A stretch of DNA of 64,000 nucleotides from assembly GCA_022453515.1 (NCBI GenBank), contig JAJNNY010000013.1, forward strand, positions 558,001 to 622,000, in the 5' to 3' direction. The translations under genes were made by a program, and so were the position numbers. Numbering within the stretch: the stretch's first letter is position 1; each line of letters opens with the position of its first letter. Below are positions 46,237 through 57,400 of this stretch, piece by piece. The stretch comes from Astrocystis sublimbata. Its lineage: Eukaryota; Ascomycota; Sordariomycetes; Xylariales; Xylariaceae. Below the pieces are notes generated by a model, which was not told the origin of the DNA, made no database searches, and worked only from the letters and a program-made list of their open reading frames with translations.

Positions 46237-48700
46237 TGCTGTTTAGCACTCCAGCCGAGCCAGCTACGGACAGGACTAGGGTGACAAGCCTCAAGCTCCG
46301 AATGTGCACCAGCGGCCAAGGATGGAGACGAGCGAGGAGTCAGATGGAGTTGATGACGAGAGTGTAGGAGTAGGTATGAATCGTACGTTCCCACTCGATA
46401 ACGGATTGACGGACGTGACAATGAAGGTTCCCAAGGGAGGAAATCTGGAGCGAAGAATGGGATGGTCGAGAAGTGATCGAGTCTTGGAGTGTTAGGAGGA
46501 GGGTGGAAGCAGTTGGGTGAGCTACGTTAAGTCAGTGGCGCTCCCACTGCCCCCCCAAAAGCACGCTACGGACGTGGCTCACCTCACAGACTCCCTCCTT
46601 GCCTTGCCTGAGAGACCAACTGGCGGGTTCCTGGCCGGCTGCCTTATCTCGAGCAGAACACAGCCCCGAGGGCAACCACGTGACGCCTCTCGACTATGAT
46701 TCCTTCCCAAGGTTTTACGGTGTACCCTCGGTTTGTGGTGGCAGCAGTGGTGGCAGCATGTACCAGGCAATGTACTGCCAGCTGGTTCGATTCGCCTCCA
46801 CCGCGCTCTTAAGTTGTGAGGTGCCTTCCCAACCCTCGTGTAATTTCCCCTTTTCGATGTTTGCCTGTTTCATCGACTCGCAGACGTGTGACAGGACGGG
46901 AGAGTGTAGAGGAAGGAGGAGAACTGTATTCTCGAGGACTCGCTGGGCATGCTTGGATTGTACCCAACAATCAAAGAAAACAATAGGAAAAAACTGATGC
47001 CTAGTGTGCACGGCAGTTCCACTTACATGGACCTGGAGCTGCATACCATACGACGCGAACAGGGCGATTCTGGAACCTGGGGAAGATCATCTTTAAAGCT
47101 ACGAGTGCGAGGTAGGCCTGGCAGGTTCATCGCGGCACCATACCATTCCAGGCCAGGACTAGGTTGCTAGGGGGGTGGACTCCTGTCAGCTCGATGGTCT
47201 ATGTGGCAGACTGGCAGCTGAATGCTCGCCTGGCTCGCCAGGACGGTGAGTCCCTAGCTCCCCCGCATATTCCAGAGCTAGACACCTAGGCATCGACATA
47301 GTATAGTACAGCATCTGCCAAGGTTACTCACACATTGTCTTGGCCAGATAATAGCTCCCATGAAACAGATGCGGCGCCCATTACGGCAGCAATAGATACC
47401 CGATACAGCATGCGGTACTCCGCTTATGGACAAGTCTTCAGGAAGGGTCGATGCTGACCCTCCTCGCCCTCGAATCGGGAGAGACGAGGGGCTCCTGTTA
47501 TTGTGGAATGTGGCATCCCCCTTGTTCCCTGTCGGGAAATTTCCATGAATTTTCCTATCGGAGAGCCCGCTGCAACGACCCGCTTGCGGTATCCTGCAGC
47601 TATCCTGGCCCGCCTAGCTCATCGAGCATCACGGCACCGCCGACCGCTGCAGGTACAGTCTCACCACGGCGTTCTTGTGCAACCTCCTCATGCGATCTCC
47701 TTGATCTTGCGTGCTTGCCACGGCAATCGCGTTCCTCAACAGTTGAAACGTGTACATCGCCAGCTCTCAGCTAAAGGTAGTGCACATGTAATTCATGGTT
47801 TCACACTGCATCACGAGAGACGATGGGTACTTCGTACTAGAGACTCGTCCTTGGACGGACTTTCGAGAATTTCTCCAGGTGAGTGAGTCACTCCAGGTCT
47901 GAAGTAGGTACCCAACTTTTTTGTCTCTGTTTCGTCCGATCATACCTTACAGACATACAATACAGTAAGTACCCCATGTCTCCCATTTTCAATTCTCTTG
48001 TTTTCCCGGGAGTGAGATCGATCTACGGCGCTTTTGCTGGGGTAATTAGAGCCACCCCTCCCCAATCCAGAGATTGTGATTTGCCGCACAGCACACGCAT
48101 GTAAGCAAGATCACGGGATATAAAGTCACTATTTAGGCAATCTTGGTCTAGCTCTCTTCTCCGGCAATTACGATCACATCGATGGGCATATCATTTCGTA
48201 GTCTTTGGAGCCTCAAATGAAGGGACCGAGACAACATTTACAGCGAATAGGTAGCCCGCGATGCAGGTGCGAAGGTCCCACTTATGCAGGCACCGAATAC
48301 CTGGCCAACGCCAACCCCTTAGGTAGTATTTGGGCAGTATTCACGTATTTACAGCATCATAAGTACTTAAGTACTTTACTTATCTTGTCGCCATTTTATC
48401 AGTCACAAATGACTGACACGCGTTGAACTTTCAACGCGTATAGGGCCAACCCTTTTTCACATTGGAACAATTTGATTGACTTACTTACAATACACTTACA
48501 ATACAAATACAATACCTTTGAACAAACTCCGCTGGAAATGAAATATGCCGCTCTCGAGTGGATCAATCTGGTACTCGAGTCTCAACGGCAAGTTCCCGAC
48601 AGCCATGGGAACACTGGGGACCTTCACTGAGTGGACTCATACTCCCCCCAAAAAACACAAGAACAAAGAAAGGAAAAAAAAAAAAACAGACGCACAAGCC
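46237..48700. other. 2.5 kb intergenic upstream of the phosphodiesterase
   Basis: Promoter and leader of the phosphodiesterase plus 3' flank of the next gene. Several short frames but no domain. An A-rich tract (about 48677-48688) lies just past the next gene's stop codon. No gene supported. Confidence 0.45.
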
Positions 48701-51655
48701 TTAAGGCGTCCCCACCTCTGAGCAACTTTCAACACTTCTTTTCTTAGTTTCGCGCAAGTCTATCTTGTCCGGCTCAAGAGCGCCGCCCCGCATCGGTGAT
48801 CCCGGCGTGCTTGGGGGCGTGCCGAACTCTTTTGGCGTCCCGAACAGATCATCTTCGCCGCCAAATTTATCTGAGAGGGGGCTGGAGCTGAGCTCGGGGT
48901 GGCAGGCTGGCGCCGGGTTGATTGCCGGCGCCGCTTCCCCCTCTACGTTCTGGCCGTTTTCAGATACACCGCCAGTTTTTGGGTCGGTGCTCTGGGCCGT
49001 TCTATCTATTGGGGCTGGGGCTGGGGCGTTGAAGCACGCATCCAACAGCTCGTCCTCTAGCTCTTGATTTAGGGCGATCGACTCCTCTGGCAGCCTACCT
49101 TGGATTTGTGTTCCGGCGTGGCCGGTGGGAATGGAGGGTTCTAGCATGGAGGATGTTGGTGGGGGTATGGGATAAAGTGTAGTGATGGGTTGTGGGTATG
49201 TTGGTGCAGCAACATTCAGCCGCTGACGTTTGGAGGGTGCCTCCTCTTGTAGGATTTCTGGCCCTTCATTCGGCATGTGGGTGTGTATTGACTCTTCCCA
49301 CGATCGCTTACGACTCTGACTCTGCTCCGCGACCAGCGCGGTGTTGTCAAGTCGTTGACGCTTTGGAGGTTGAGCAATATCGTGAGAGTTATCGACGGAG
49401 GCTACTGCACCGTAGTATACGGAGGCCGCCGGATACGGGTCATGAACTATTTGCCTACCCTCAATCGGGACCGGAGGCCACTCGGGTACAACGATAGGGT
49501 CATCCAGGGACCCCCTCTTTCTCTTGCGGCTCGACTCTTCCATCTCGATGAGTCGTTGATCAGCGTCCGGCACAGGCCATCCATTCTCGTCGAGCAGACC
49601 CCACTTTCTGAAAGTTACCAATCTCGCCTTCATATCCGGATCGCCACGGTGTTTTCCGTAATCGGCGCCGCCGCGCTTCATCCTAGTCCTCGCCTGCGTC
49701 TTGGGCTCGAGCGAAATCTTGTAATCGACAAGCTTTTCCGACAACGAGTAAGGATGCGCTCGGACAGCCTCCAGATTCTGATATTGCGCCGTCTCCCAGT
49801 CGCGGAAGGCGTTGTACCACCAGGTTTTGACGACGTGGTCCACGCCCGGCAGCTTATGCGACAGGCAGAAGTAGGGGTGCGACTCGCGCTTGAAGGTGCG
49901 GTAGTCGAGGCGGATATCGCAGTGCTGCCACAGGGAGACAAGGTCGAAGTGCTTCTCGAGGCAGTATAGATGGACGTAGCCCGCATTGTGGAACGGGTCG
50001 ACCATCTCGCCGTCCATGTTCTCCCGCTCGTCGAAGACGATCCACGGATCCCCCACGGCGATGGTGTGGTTCTCGTACGCACACTCCTTGAAGCGACACT
50101 TGGTCGACTCCCCGCCGCGCGGGTACCGCGAGTTGGACATGGCCGCGGGCCATCCGAGCCACATGACCAGGCCCTGGCGCTTCTTCTTCTCGAAGCGCCG
50201 GACGCCCGGCAGCATCGGCGGGCCGACCATGCCGTCCCGCAGCACCTCGTCGTCCGGCCCGAGCAGATACATCCGCATCTCCTCGATCTGCAGGTATAGC
50301 CCGGCCGCGAGCTCGCCTTTGTTCGTGTAGTGGAACAAGGGTTCGCCATGGTTGTTGAGCGGGCCCCAGGCCCGCGGCTTGGGCGGGGAGGGCCCGTAGT
50401 ACCGCTCCGTGTCGACGAGCTCGACGCCGCCCTTCTTCCCGTGCGTCTTGCGCGGGATCTTCTCGTCGAGCAGCCGCGTGCCGTCGGGGCCGAGCGCCGG
50501 CCGCTGGAGCGGCAGGAACTCGTTCACGGCCCCGGCCGACGGCAGCCTCTGGCTGTTGATCGAGTTGCGGAAGCACGGCTTGACGTAGCTGTGTGATAGT
50601 GGGTTGATGGACCTGTGTCTTCTCGCGGCTAGGGGTCCGTTGGGCACTGGGCGCGTGAGAACCCGGTTCTGTGGTATGTTATTGGGCGGTGGGTGGGATG
50701 CTCCTGGTGGTAGTGGTTGCGGCATTGAAGGGGGATATCCAGGGGCCGTTGGTTGTGGCATTTGATATGGTGGGTGGGGTGGCATTTGAGGTGCCATCTG
50801 CGGTGTCATCCGCGGCGGTTCTGGTGCCGGTACCGGTATTGGTGCTGGTTCTAATACCTGTGGGAATGTTGGTGGTGGTATCTGCGAATATGTTGGATGT
50901 GGAATTTGTTGTGTGGGTTGTGGCATTTGGTAAGGAAATGGTTGGTAAGTATATGACGGTTCAGCACCCGGTCCTCCAGGATTCTGATAGAAGCCTGTAG
51001 GTGGTTGCCAATAGTTTTGGTAGGCTATCGGCTGCTGTCCTTGAGCTGGGAATTGGCCATCACTCGGACCGAAGGGATACATCTGAGTATTGAGCGGATA
51101 GGGGTAAGTCGGATCGCTCAACGCAGCCACATCCATAGCAAGCAGGCTATTGATGTCTTCCTGGCTAAAGGGACTGTCGTCAAAGCTGACAATGCCAGCA
51201 TTGTCGATATTGCCAACATTGTCAATGTTGCTCAATGCAGCAATATCTGACGTGGGGTTTGTAAGAGCAAACTGGCCACCATTGGCAAGTTGCAGAGGGT
51301 TGACGAACTGCTGTTGCTGCTGTGGTTGTTGCTGTGGTTGTGGTTGTTGTGGTTGTGTGCTCAAGTCGTTCTCGAGCTCTAAAGTAGGATCACGAGAAGA
51401 CGACGTTGCTGATTGAGGTGGAGGATTTAGGGGAATGTCCTCTGCCAATCGAGCCTCGAACTCGAGATCCGGATCGACGTTGCCGAAATCGAAGCCAGGC
51501 AAAATATCATCACCGAGGAAATCGGAGAGGAGTTGCGGATCGAAGTACTCGACCGAGTCCAAATCAAGATCGGGGCCTACCATGATGTCAGGCACACCAT
51601 AAGTTGTTGGGCAAGGTTGTTGGTTTGCTGGGATAGTGGGTCTTAAGCGCGCCAC
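48701..51655 (-). CDS. large hypothetical nuclear-type protein with a glutamine-rich region
   Basis: One uninterrupted frame of 984 residues. Residues 1-95 are acidic and hydrophobic (DSVEYFDPQLLSDFLGDDIL), like an activation region. A Gln/Pro tract lies near residues 100-117 and a long Pro/Gln/Tyr-rich region runs to about 340. The ordered middle (about 370-680) contains KCRFKECAYENHTIAVGDPW and later YVHLYCLEKHFDL, a C-x4-C ... H-x2-C arrangement that could bind zinc, followed by WWYNAFRDWETAQYQN. Basic clusters KRKRG and KRQRL suggest nuclear import, and the C-terminus is disordered. This looks like an ascomycete-conserved regulatory protein, but I do not recognise a named family and assign no function. 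Lack of introns across 3 kb is notable. Confidence 0.75.
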   Translation of the reverse strand: MARLRPTIPANQQPCPTTYGVPDIMVGPDLDLDSVEYFDPQLLSDFLGDDILPGFDFGNVDPDLEFEARLAEDIPLNPPPQSATSSSRDPTLELENDLSTQPQQPQPQQQPQQQQQFVNPLQLANGGQFALTNPTSDIAALSNIDNVGNIDNAGIVSFDDSPFSQEDINSLLAMDVAALSDPTYPYPLNTQMYPFGPSDGQFPAQGQQPIAYQNYWQPPTGFYQNPGGPGAEPSYTYQPFPYQMPQPTQQIPHPTYSQIPPPTFPQVLEPAPIPVPAPEPPRMTPQMAPQMPPHPPYQMPQPTAPGYPPSMPQPLPPGASHPPPNNIPQNRVLTRPVPNGPLAARRHRSINPLSHSYVKPCFRNSINSQRLPSAGAVNEFLPLQRPALGPDGTRLLDEKIPRKTHGKKGGVELVDTERYYGPSPPKPRAWGPLNNHGEPLFHYTNKGELAAGLYLQIEEMRMYLLGPDDEVLRDGMVGPPMLPGVRRFEKKKRQGLVMWLGWPAAMSNSRYPRGGESTKCRFKECAYENHTIAVGDPWIVFDERENMDGEMVDPFHNAGYVHLYCLEKHFDLVSLWQHCDIRLDYRTFKRESHPYFCLSHKLPGVDHVVKTWWYNAFRDWETAQYQNLEAVRAHPYSLSEKLVDYKISLEPKTQARTRMKRGGADYGKHRGDPDMKARLVTFRKWGLLDENGWPVPDADQRLIEMEESSRKRKRGSLDDPIVVPEWPPVPIEGRQIVHDPYPAASVYYGAVASVDNSHDIAQPPKRQRLDNTALVAEQSQSRKRSWEESIHTHMPNEGPEILQEEAPSKRQRLNVAAPTYPQPITTLYPIPPPTSSMLEPSIPTGHAGTQIQGRLPEESIALNQELEDELLDACFNAPAPAPIDRTAQSTDPKTGGVSENGQNVEGEAAPAINPAPACHPELSSSPLSDKFGGEDDLFGTPKEFGTPPSTPGSPMRGGALEPDKIDLRETKKRSVESCSEVGTP
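51307..51358 (-). repeat. CAG/CAA-type glutamine tract
   Basis: On the minus strand this codes for an imperfect glutamine/proline run within the large hypothetical protein (about residues 100-116). CAA and CAG codons are mixed, so it is less prone to slippage than a pure repeat. Confidence 0.7.
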
Positions 51656-54495
51656 ACTGCTGGGATTCGTGATAGTTTCTTTAGATCGACGAACAGGTTC
51701 GATTGTGATGATGCTAAGTCAGCAAATGGAGCCAAGGGTCGCGGCTTGTCAACTTATATCGCCAATAGTGATTGATTGTACACAAGCAGCAAAGCATCAA
51801 CTATGGTGTTTTTCAACGCTCGCTTTCATAAGGCACATTGTCCTCGAACAATCTTGCTCCGAAGACAAAGGGATGCAATTCAAGGTCTTTGATCATAAGA
51901 ACCTATTGTTCAACTTGTTCTCTTTATTATATTGTGAATTAACCATTAAGCTTTAAACCAATAAATACAAGCCTGAATGGCCCTGGTTTGTTCTGAACAA
52001 TGTTTTCTTCGATGCCTGGGAGACAATTGTTATATCAAGGAACCAATACCGGCAAGGCCTAATTTGCACCGGGTGAGCAGTGATCTAAAGAATATGCATT
52101 GAGTATTTGGGCAAAGTGTTGAATGGAATCAGTAAGAATATGCATTTTATCCACATGAAGTTTCAGAACAGGTCTGTGAATGCGTTGCTTCTCATCATGA
52201 AAGTTGTCGGCGGTGGCTAACATGTAGCGAAAGGGAACCTTACCTAATGCTGTGAGGCCAGGAAGCTCAGGTACGCTATCCTCTTCGGCCTTACCTGGTA
52301 CCCAGAGCTACGTGCATGAGCTTGTGGCTGGAGCGCGGGAACTCAGGCGATGCGCCGACGAGAACATCCTTCGTTGTCAACATGCTTCTCGAAGCCAGCC
52401 CGCACTAAGGCCTCCAATGCATGACCAGTTGGGAGTAATGAAACACCCGACGTTGCTCGGCCACCCGGGAGGAACAAAACATGTTACTCGGGAGCTGCCA
52501 CTGAGGGCATCCGGCCTGCAGGGTCGCAATGCGTCGGAGCAGCTCGATGAGTTACATGATTGGTAACTTGAGTGACGAGTCGCGGCGAATAATCGATATT
52601 CGTGTCTCACCAAATTGCCCACCAAGGGGAGTGGTTTGTAAAGGTGAAGGTGAAGCAGCGGCAGGTGGAAATCAGAAAAAATAAATAGCTAAAGCTTATC
52701 GATACCAGACTTGGGTGACCCCAGCCTCCATTCAGCTTGGGCCAGGAACAAGCCTAAGATCTGGGCACAGATCGGAGATAAGTAAATTAGGTTTTCTAGG
52801 CCGTGACCTTAGCTCCGAAGCCGCCAAGAGGTAGATTCTCACGAGATGCATTTTCCGGCTAAATCAAATAAATGTAAACATCCTACGAACGGGCTCCAGC
52901 GCTATGATTCATGGATTATAGATTTGAGGCCACGAGCGCACGACGTCTACACTAGTAACTTACTTACAAGGGCTTGCCAGCCTGCATTTTCGGTATCCAA
53001 CAAGCATTTGGGAGTATAAAATGGCATATAAACCCCGACATAGAAACGGTAGTGCATGTATGTACCTACATGTAGGTGATTTCTTGGTCCAGGTCGGGTC
53101 GTGCCGACAGGTAGGTAATTCTAGGTAGCGGTACTGTAGAACGTGGCACCAAAGGTTCCAAGTTATCTTCCTGCGCCTTGCATTGTGTTGGACAAGATTT
53201 AGAATAATCAGCAAATATACAATTTGGGATGAAACCAACTCAACTGTAGAGTTCCTAGCAGCAGCTATCTACCTTCTGGAGGGCATGGGGCATATGTATT
53301 ATGTAATGCCGCGTGCAACCTTGGAACAAATGGGAGGTGAAACATGTGCAACAAGAACGAATGCTGTCTCTCTTCGCCCAAGGTTGTTTATGCAAGTCGC
53401 GCTGGAGTCGATATCCAACTTGGAAGGTTGACTCTCGAGCATGCAGCTGTTTTAGCGCAGAGTCGCTAAAGTGTGGGTTTCGTGGGGTTTTGTAGGGGTC
53501 TGCCTTCCACTCTTGCGAAGGCCCTTGTCGTCATTCGTCGCTGCTGTTACAATGAGTACGTACCTATGTACCTGCCGAGCCTGACCACTCGGAATGGAAC
53601 TCACTCGTACGGAGTAGCACTCGCTTACTTTCATTCGCGCTTTCACACGGTTGGCGCTTCTTAGGTACTTCATACTCATGATACGTACCTATATGACCTA
53701 TATGTCGTAACGTAGGACCTCAGGCTCGGGAGGGCAGGCACACGCTAAGGGGCCAATGAAAGACAAAGGGTGCCTGATGGAGTCCTCGCCAAGGCAGGCA
53801 TCAGGTATGTACCTACTCGGTGAGGTGACACGGTGATGGTGGTGGCTTCCCCACCCCTCGGCAGGCTCTGTGTGGGTGTGGGCGGGCCAGGGCAAGGTGC
53901 GACCGTAGACTGTACTCGTATGAGGGACAGCGTTTCCAGATCTGCCGCCAATCCACCATCCCATCCCGCCATCCCGCAATCCCAATCCCGCCAGTCTTGG
54001 GCGCACATCACAACTCACACCTCACACCTCGCACATCACCCCATACACGACGACAGCAGTACACGACAACAGCACACGACTACACTATGCGACAATAGTT
54101 CACCAGACAGCACTACGTACAGTTACCTGCCCTTACTCGTACAGATAGCAGAGTCAAGACCGACCGACCGACCGACCAGCCGCGTTTTTCTTGTGTCTTT
54201 GTTGCGTATCCCGCTCGTTAATAATCGCCCATTCTTACCGCAGTATTACTGCATACTCATACTCTCCTTTGCTGTTGCACCTTTGCATCGGTCTGCTTGC
54301 TGCTCCGCGATCCATCCTTCGAGCCTCTGCTTGTCCGTCCACGAGAGTCATGCCCTGCGAGCCCTCGCCCTGACATTTGCGATTCGCTCGCCGTCCAATC
54401 CTACTCGAGCCCTGCTCGTGATATAAACAGAGACGCACTTTTTTCTTGGTAGACACAATAGACTGGATAGATCTCGGTACCTGCGAGATACGAAC
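51656..54495. other. 2.8 kb intergenic between divergent genes
   Basis: Shared upstream region of the minus-strand hypothetical gene and the plus-strand Cps1-like gene. From about 53.8 kb the plus strand is C- and T-rich with many short frames, including an open frame at 53833-54426. It looks like the leader and promoter of the Cps1-like gene. The frame has repetitive Ser/Pro/His composition and no domain. Confidence 0.5.
54158..54177. repeat. (GACC)5 microsatellite
   Basis: Five perfect GACC units in the probable 5' leader of the Cps1-like gene. Confidence 0.8.
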
Positions 54496-57400
54496 ATGGC
54501 GCAGCTTAGCCAACACCTTCAAGAGAAGCTTGATGAGCTGGAAAAGGAGTTTGAAGTACGCCCGCTCTCCTTCCTCTTCCCACACATTTGCTTCGAACCC
54601 TGGAACTCTCGCTGGGAAATGCTCATTTCCTAGCTTGGGGCCTGGCACGTGAATATAGTCATGATCAATCATTGTTTAGGTCCATTGCTGACCGTTCGCG
54701 TCTCTGTAGGAAGGTGACATCACCGAGAAAGGGTGCGTCCACTCCCTCTATTTGCTCCCCGTCGCTTACCGCAAGGTCTCCTTCCCGTCCCGCTGCATGA
54801 AGCCGATATACGTCCTGCCAGTCTGAACTAAATTCTTGCTTTCAGATTCAACAAGAGGAGAACACAGCTCTTCTCCCAGTACGGACCTGGCCCGAGCCCC
54901 GGCGGTCTGAGAATACACACTGTCGACGATGACCCTCCTGCCGCAGGCGGCGACCACCGAGGCGCTGCCTTAGCCGCCCTCAGTGGTCCCTCCCACACCG
55001 AACACTGGTCTCCATCGACACCTCCCGTAGAAGCCGGGCCATCCTCGGGACCAGCTCCCCCCGGGCAGCACTTCCCTTATGGCTCTGGGCCCGATGCTGG
55101 TGTTGAGCACCCAACTGGCCTGTTGCGACCTGGTGGTCCCCTTGTCGCTGAATATCGGCCTACCCTCACACACCACGATTCTCTCTTCTTCGACCCTCGC
55201 ACTATGGTGTCCGACCACGACCCACCCACACGATCAGGCACTATGGTCTCTGGTGACTACGCCTTCAAGCCCGAATACCAAGGGGCCTATCAACAGCAGC
55301 CCACTCACGCTTATGATGGTCGTGCTGGAGCCCCGATGGATTCTCAGGCCTATTTCTCCGACTTCGCTGGCCAGCAGGCGTATGACCAGACAGCTGCCGA
55401 TTATGGTGGCGGGGCCCAGAGGTATTCGGTTGGCGACGCCTTCTCCCCCACGGCCGCCATGGCGCCGCCCATGCTCACGGCAAACGATCTCCCCCCAGCC
55501 GAGCTTCAGTATCTGGCGCCCCTCGACCCGCGCGAAATACCTTTCGATATCCATGATCCGCATGATGAAAATACCGCCATGTCCATCTTTGAGAATATCG
55601 CTGCTGTTCTCCGGCACAGGGGACAGACTACAGCCAAGCTGCCTGCCTACTGGGTGCTCGACTCGAAAGGGAAAGAGATTGCGCAAATCACGTGGGACAA
55701 ACTAGCCCTACGAGCCGAAAAGGTTGCCCAGGTGATACGCGACAAGAGCTCACTATATCGCGGCGACCGTGTCGCACTCGTGTATCGAGACATTGAAATT
55801 ATCGACTTTGCTATTGCCCTCCTTGGTTGTTTCATTGCTGGCGTTGTAGCGGTACCCATCAATGACCTAGAAGACTACGCCAAACTAAGCACGATTCTGA
55901 CTTCAACCCAAGCGCATTTGGCGCTAACGACTGACCACAACTTGAAGACTTTCCAGCGGGATATCACTTCACATAAGTTGAGTTGGCCCAAGGGCGTGGA
56001 GTGGTGGAAGACGAACGAGTTTGGAACCTATCATGTCAAGAAGAAGAATGACCTTCCTCCTTTGACGGTCCCAGACCTAGCTTATATCGAATTTTCTCGA
56101 GCGCCCACGGGCGATCTGCGCGGTGTCGTCCTAAGTCACCGAACCATCATGCACCAGATGGCCTGCCTCAGTGCCGTTGTGTCAGCGCTCCCTGATCATG
56201 GTCCGGGTGACACTTTCAACCGAGCTCTTCGTGACAAAAACGGCCGGCTCATCGGGGGTGGCGCCAGTAGCGAAATACTCTTATCTTACCTCGATCCCAG
56301 GCAAGGAGTAGGTATGATTATCGGCGTACTCCTGAATGTGTATAGTGGACATACGACGGTGTGGGTTGAACATCAGGCCGTGAACACTCCTGGACTTTAC
56401 GCCCATCTCATCACGAAATACAAAGCAACGTTAATGATAGCAGATTACACGGGGCTAAAGATGGCCGCGTTCAACTATCAACAGGACCCAATGGCCACGA
56501 GGAACTTCAAAAAGGGCCTGGAGCCGAACTTCCAACACGTCAAACTCTGTCTCATTGATACATTGACCGTCGATAGTGAGTTCCATGAGGTATTAGCTGA
56601 CCGATGGCTGCGGCCACTGCGGAATACCCGAGCTAGACAGGTCGTGGCGCCGATGCTCTGTCTCCCGGAACATGGCGGCATGGTTATCAGTGTTCGTGAT
56701 TGGCTAGGCGGCGAGGAACGCATGGGCTGTCCACTCAAACTGCATATAGACGAAGATGTCGAGCCCGACGATGAGAAAGACGAAGAGGATGATGAGAAAG
56801 GCAAGGATAAGGCGACGCCTGCGAACGCTTTCAATAGTCTTTTGGGAAGCGGACCGACAAATATGAAAGAATACGATGCTAGTAATCACATTCTTGAAGC
56901 ATTGTTGGATCGGGAAGCGTTGAAGACGAATGAGGTGGTGGTGCTCGCAATTGGCGAAGCAGCACGGAAAAGGGCTGCGACTGAGCCTGGCACAGTTCGC
57001 GTGGGTGCCTTTGGCTATCCTATCCCCGATGCCACGCTGGCTGTCGTGGACCCCGAAACGGGTCTCTTAGTATCACCCCAGAGCGTCGGGGAGATCTGGG
57101 TAGACTCGCCATCGTTATCGGGCGGCTTCTGGGCTTTGCCTAAACACACAGAGCAGATTTTCCACGCAAGGCCGTACAAGTTCGAGCCCGGCGAGCCGAC
57201 TCCTACGCCTGTCGAACCAGAGTTCCTCCGCACTGGTCTTCTCGGGACTGTGATCGAGGGTAAAATCTTCGTACTTGGTCTCTATGAAGATCGCATTCGT
57301 CAAAAGGTAGAATGGGTGGAGCACGGCCACGAAATTGCCGAGCATCGCTATTTCTTCGTGCAGCACTTAGTGGTTACTATCATGCGAAACTTGAACAAGC

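Noticed and set aside
53833..54426. 197-codon plus-strand frame as a protein gene
   Set aside because: Repetitive Ser/Pro/Thr/His composition and no domain. It lies in the probable promoter and leader of the Cps1-like gene.
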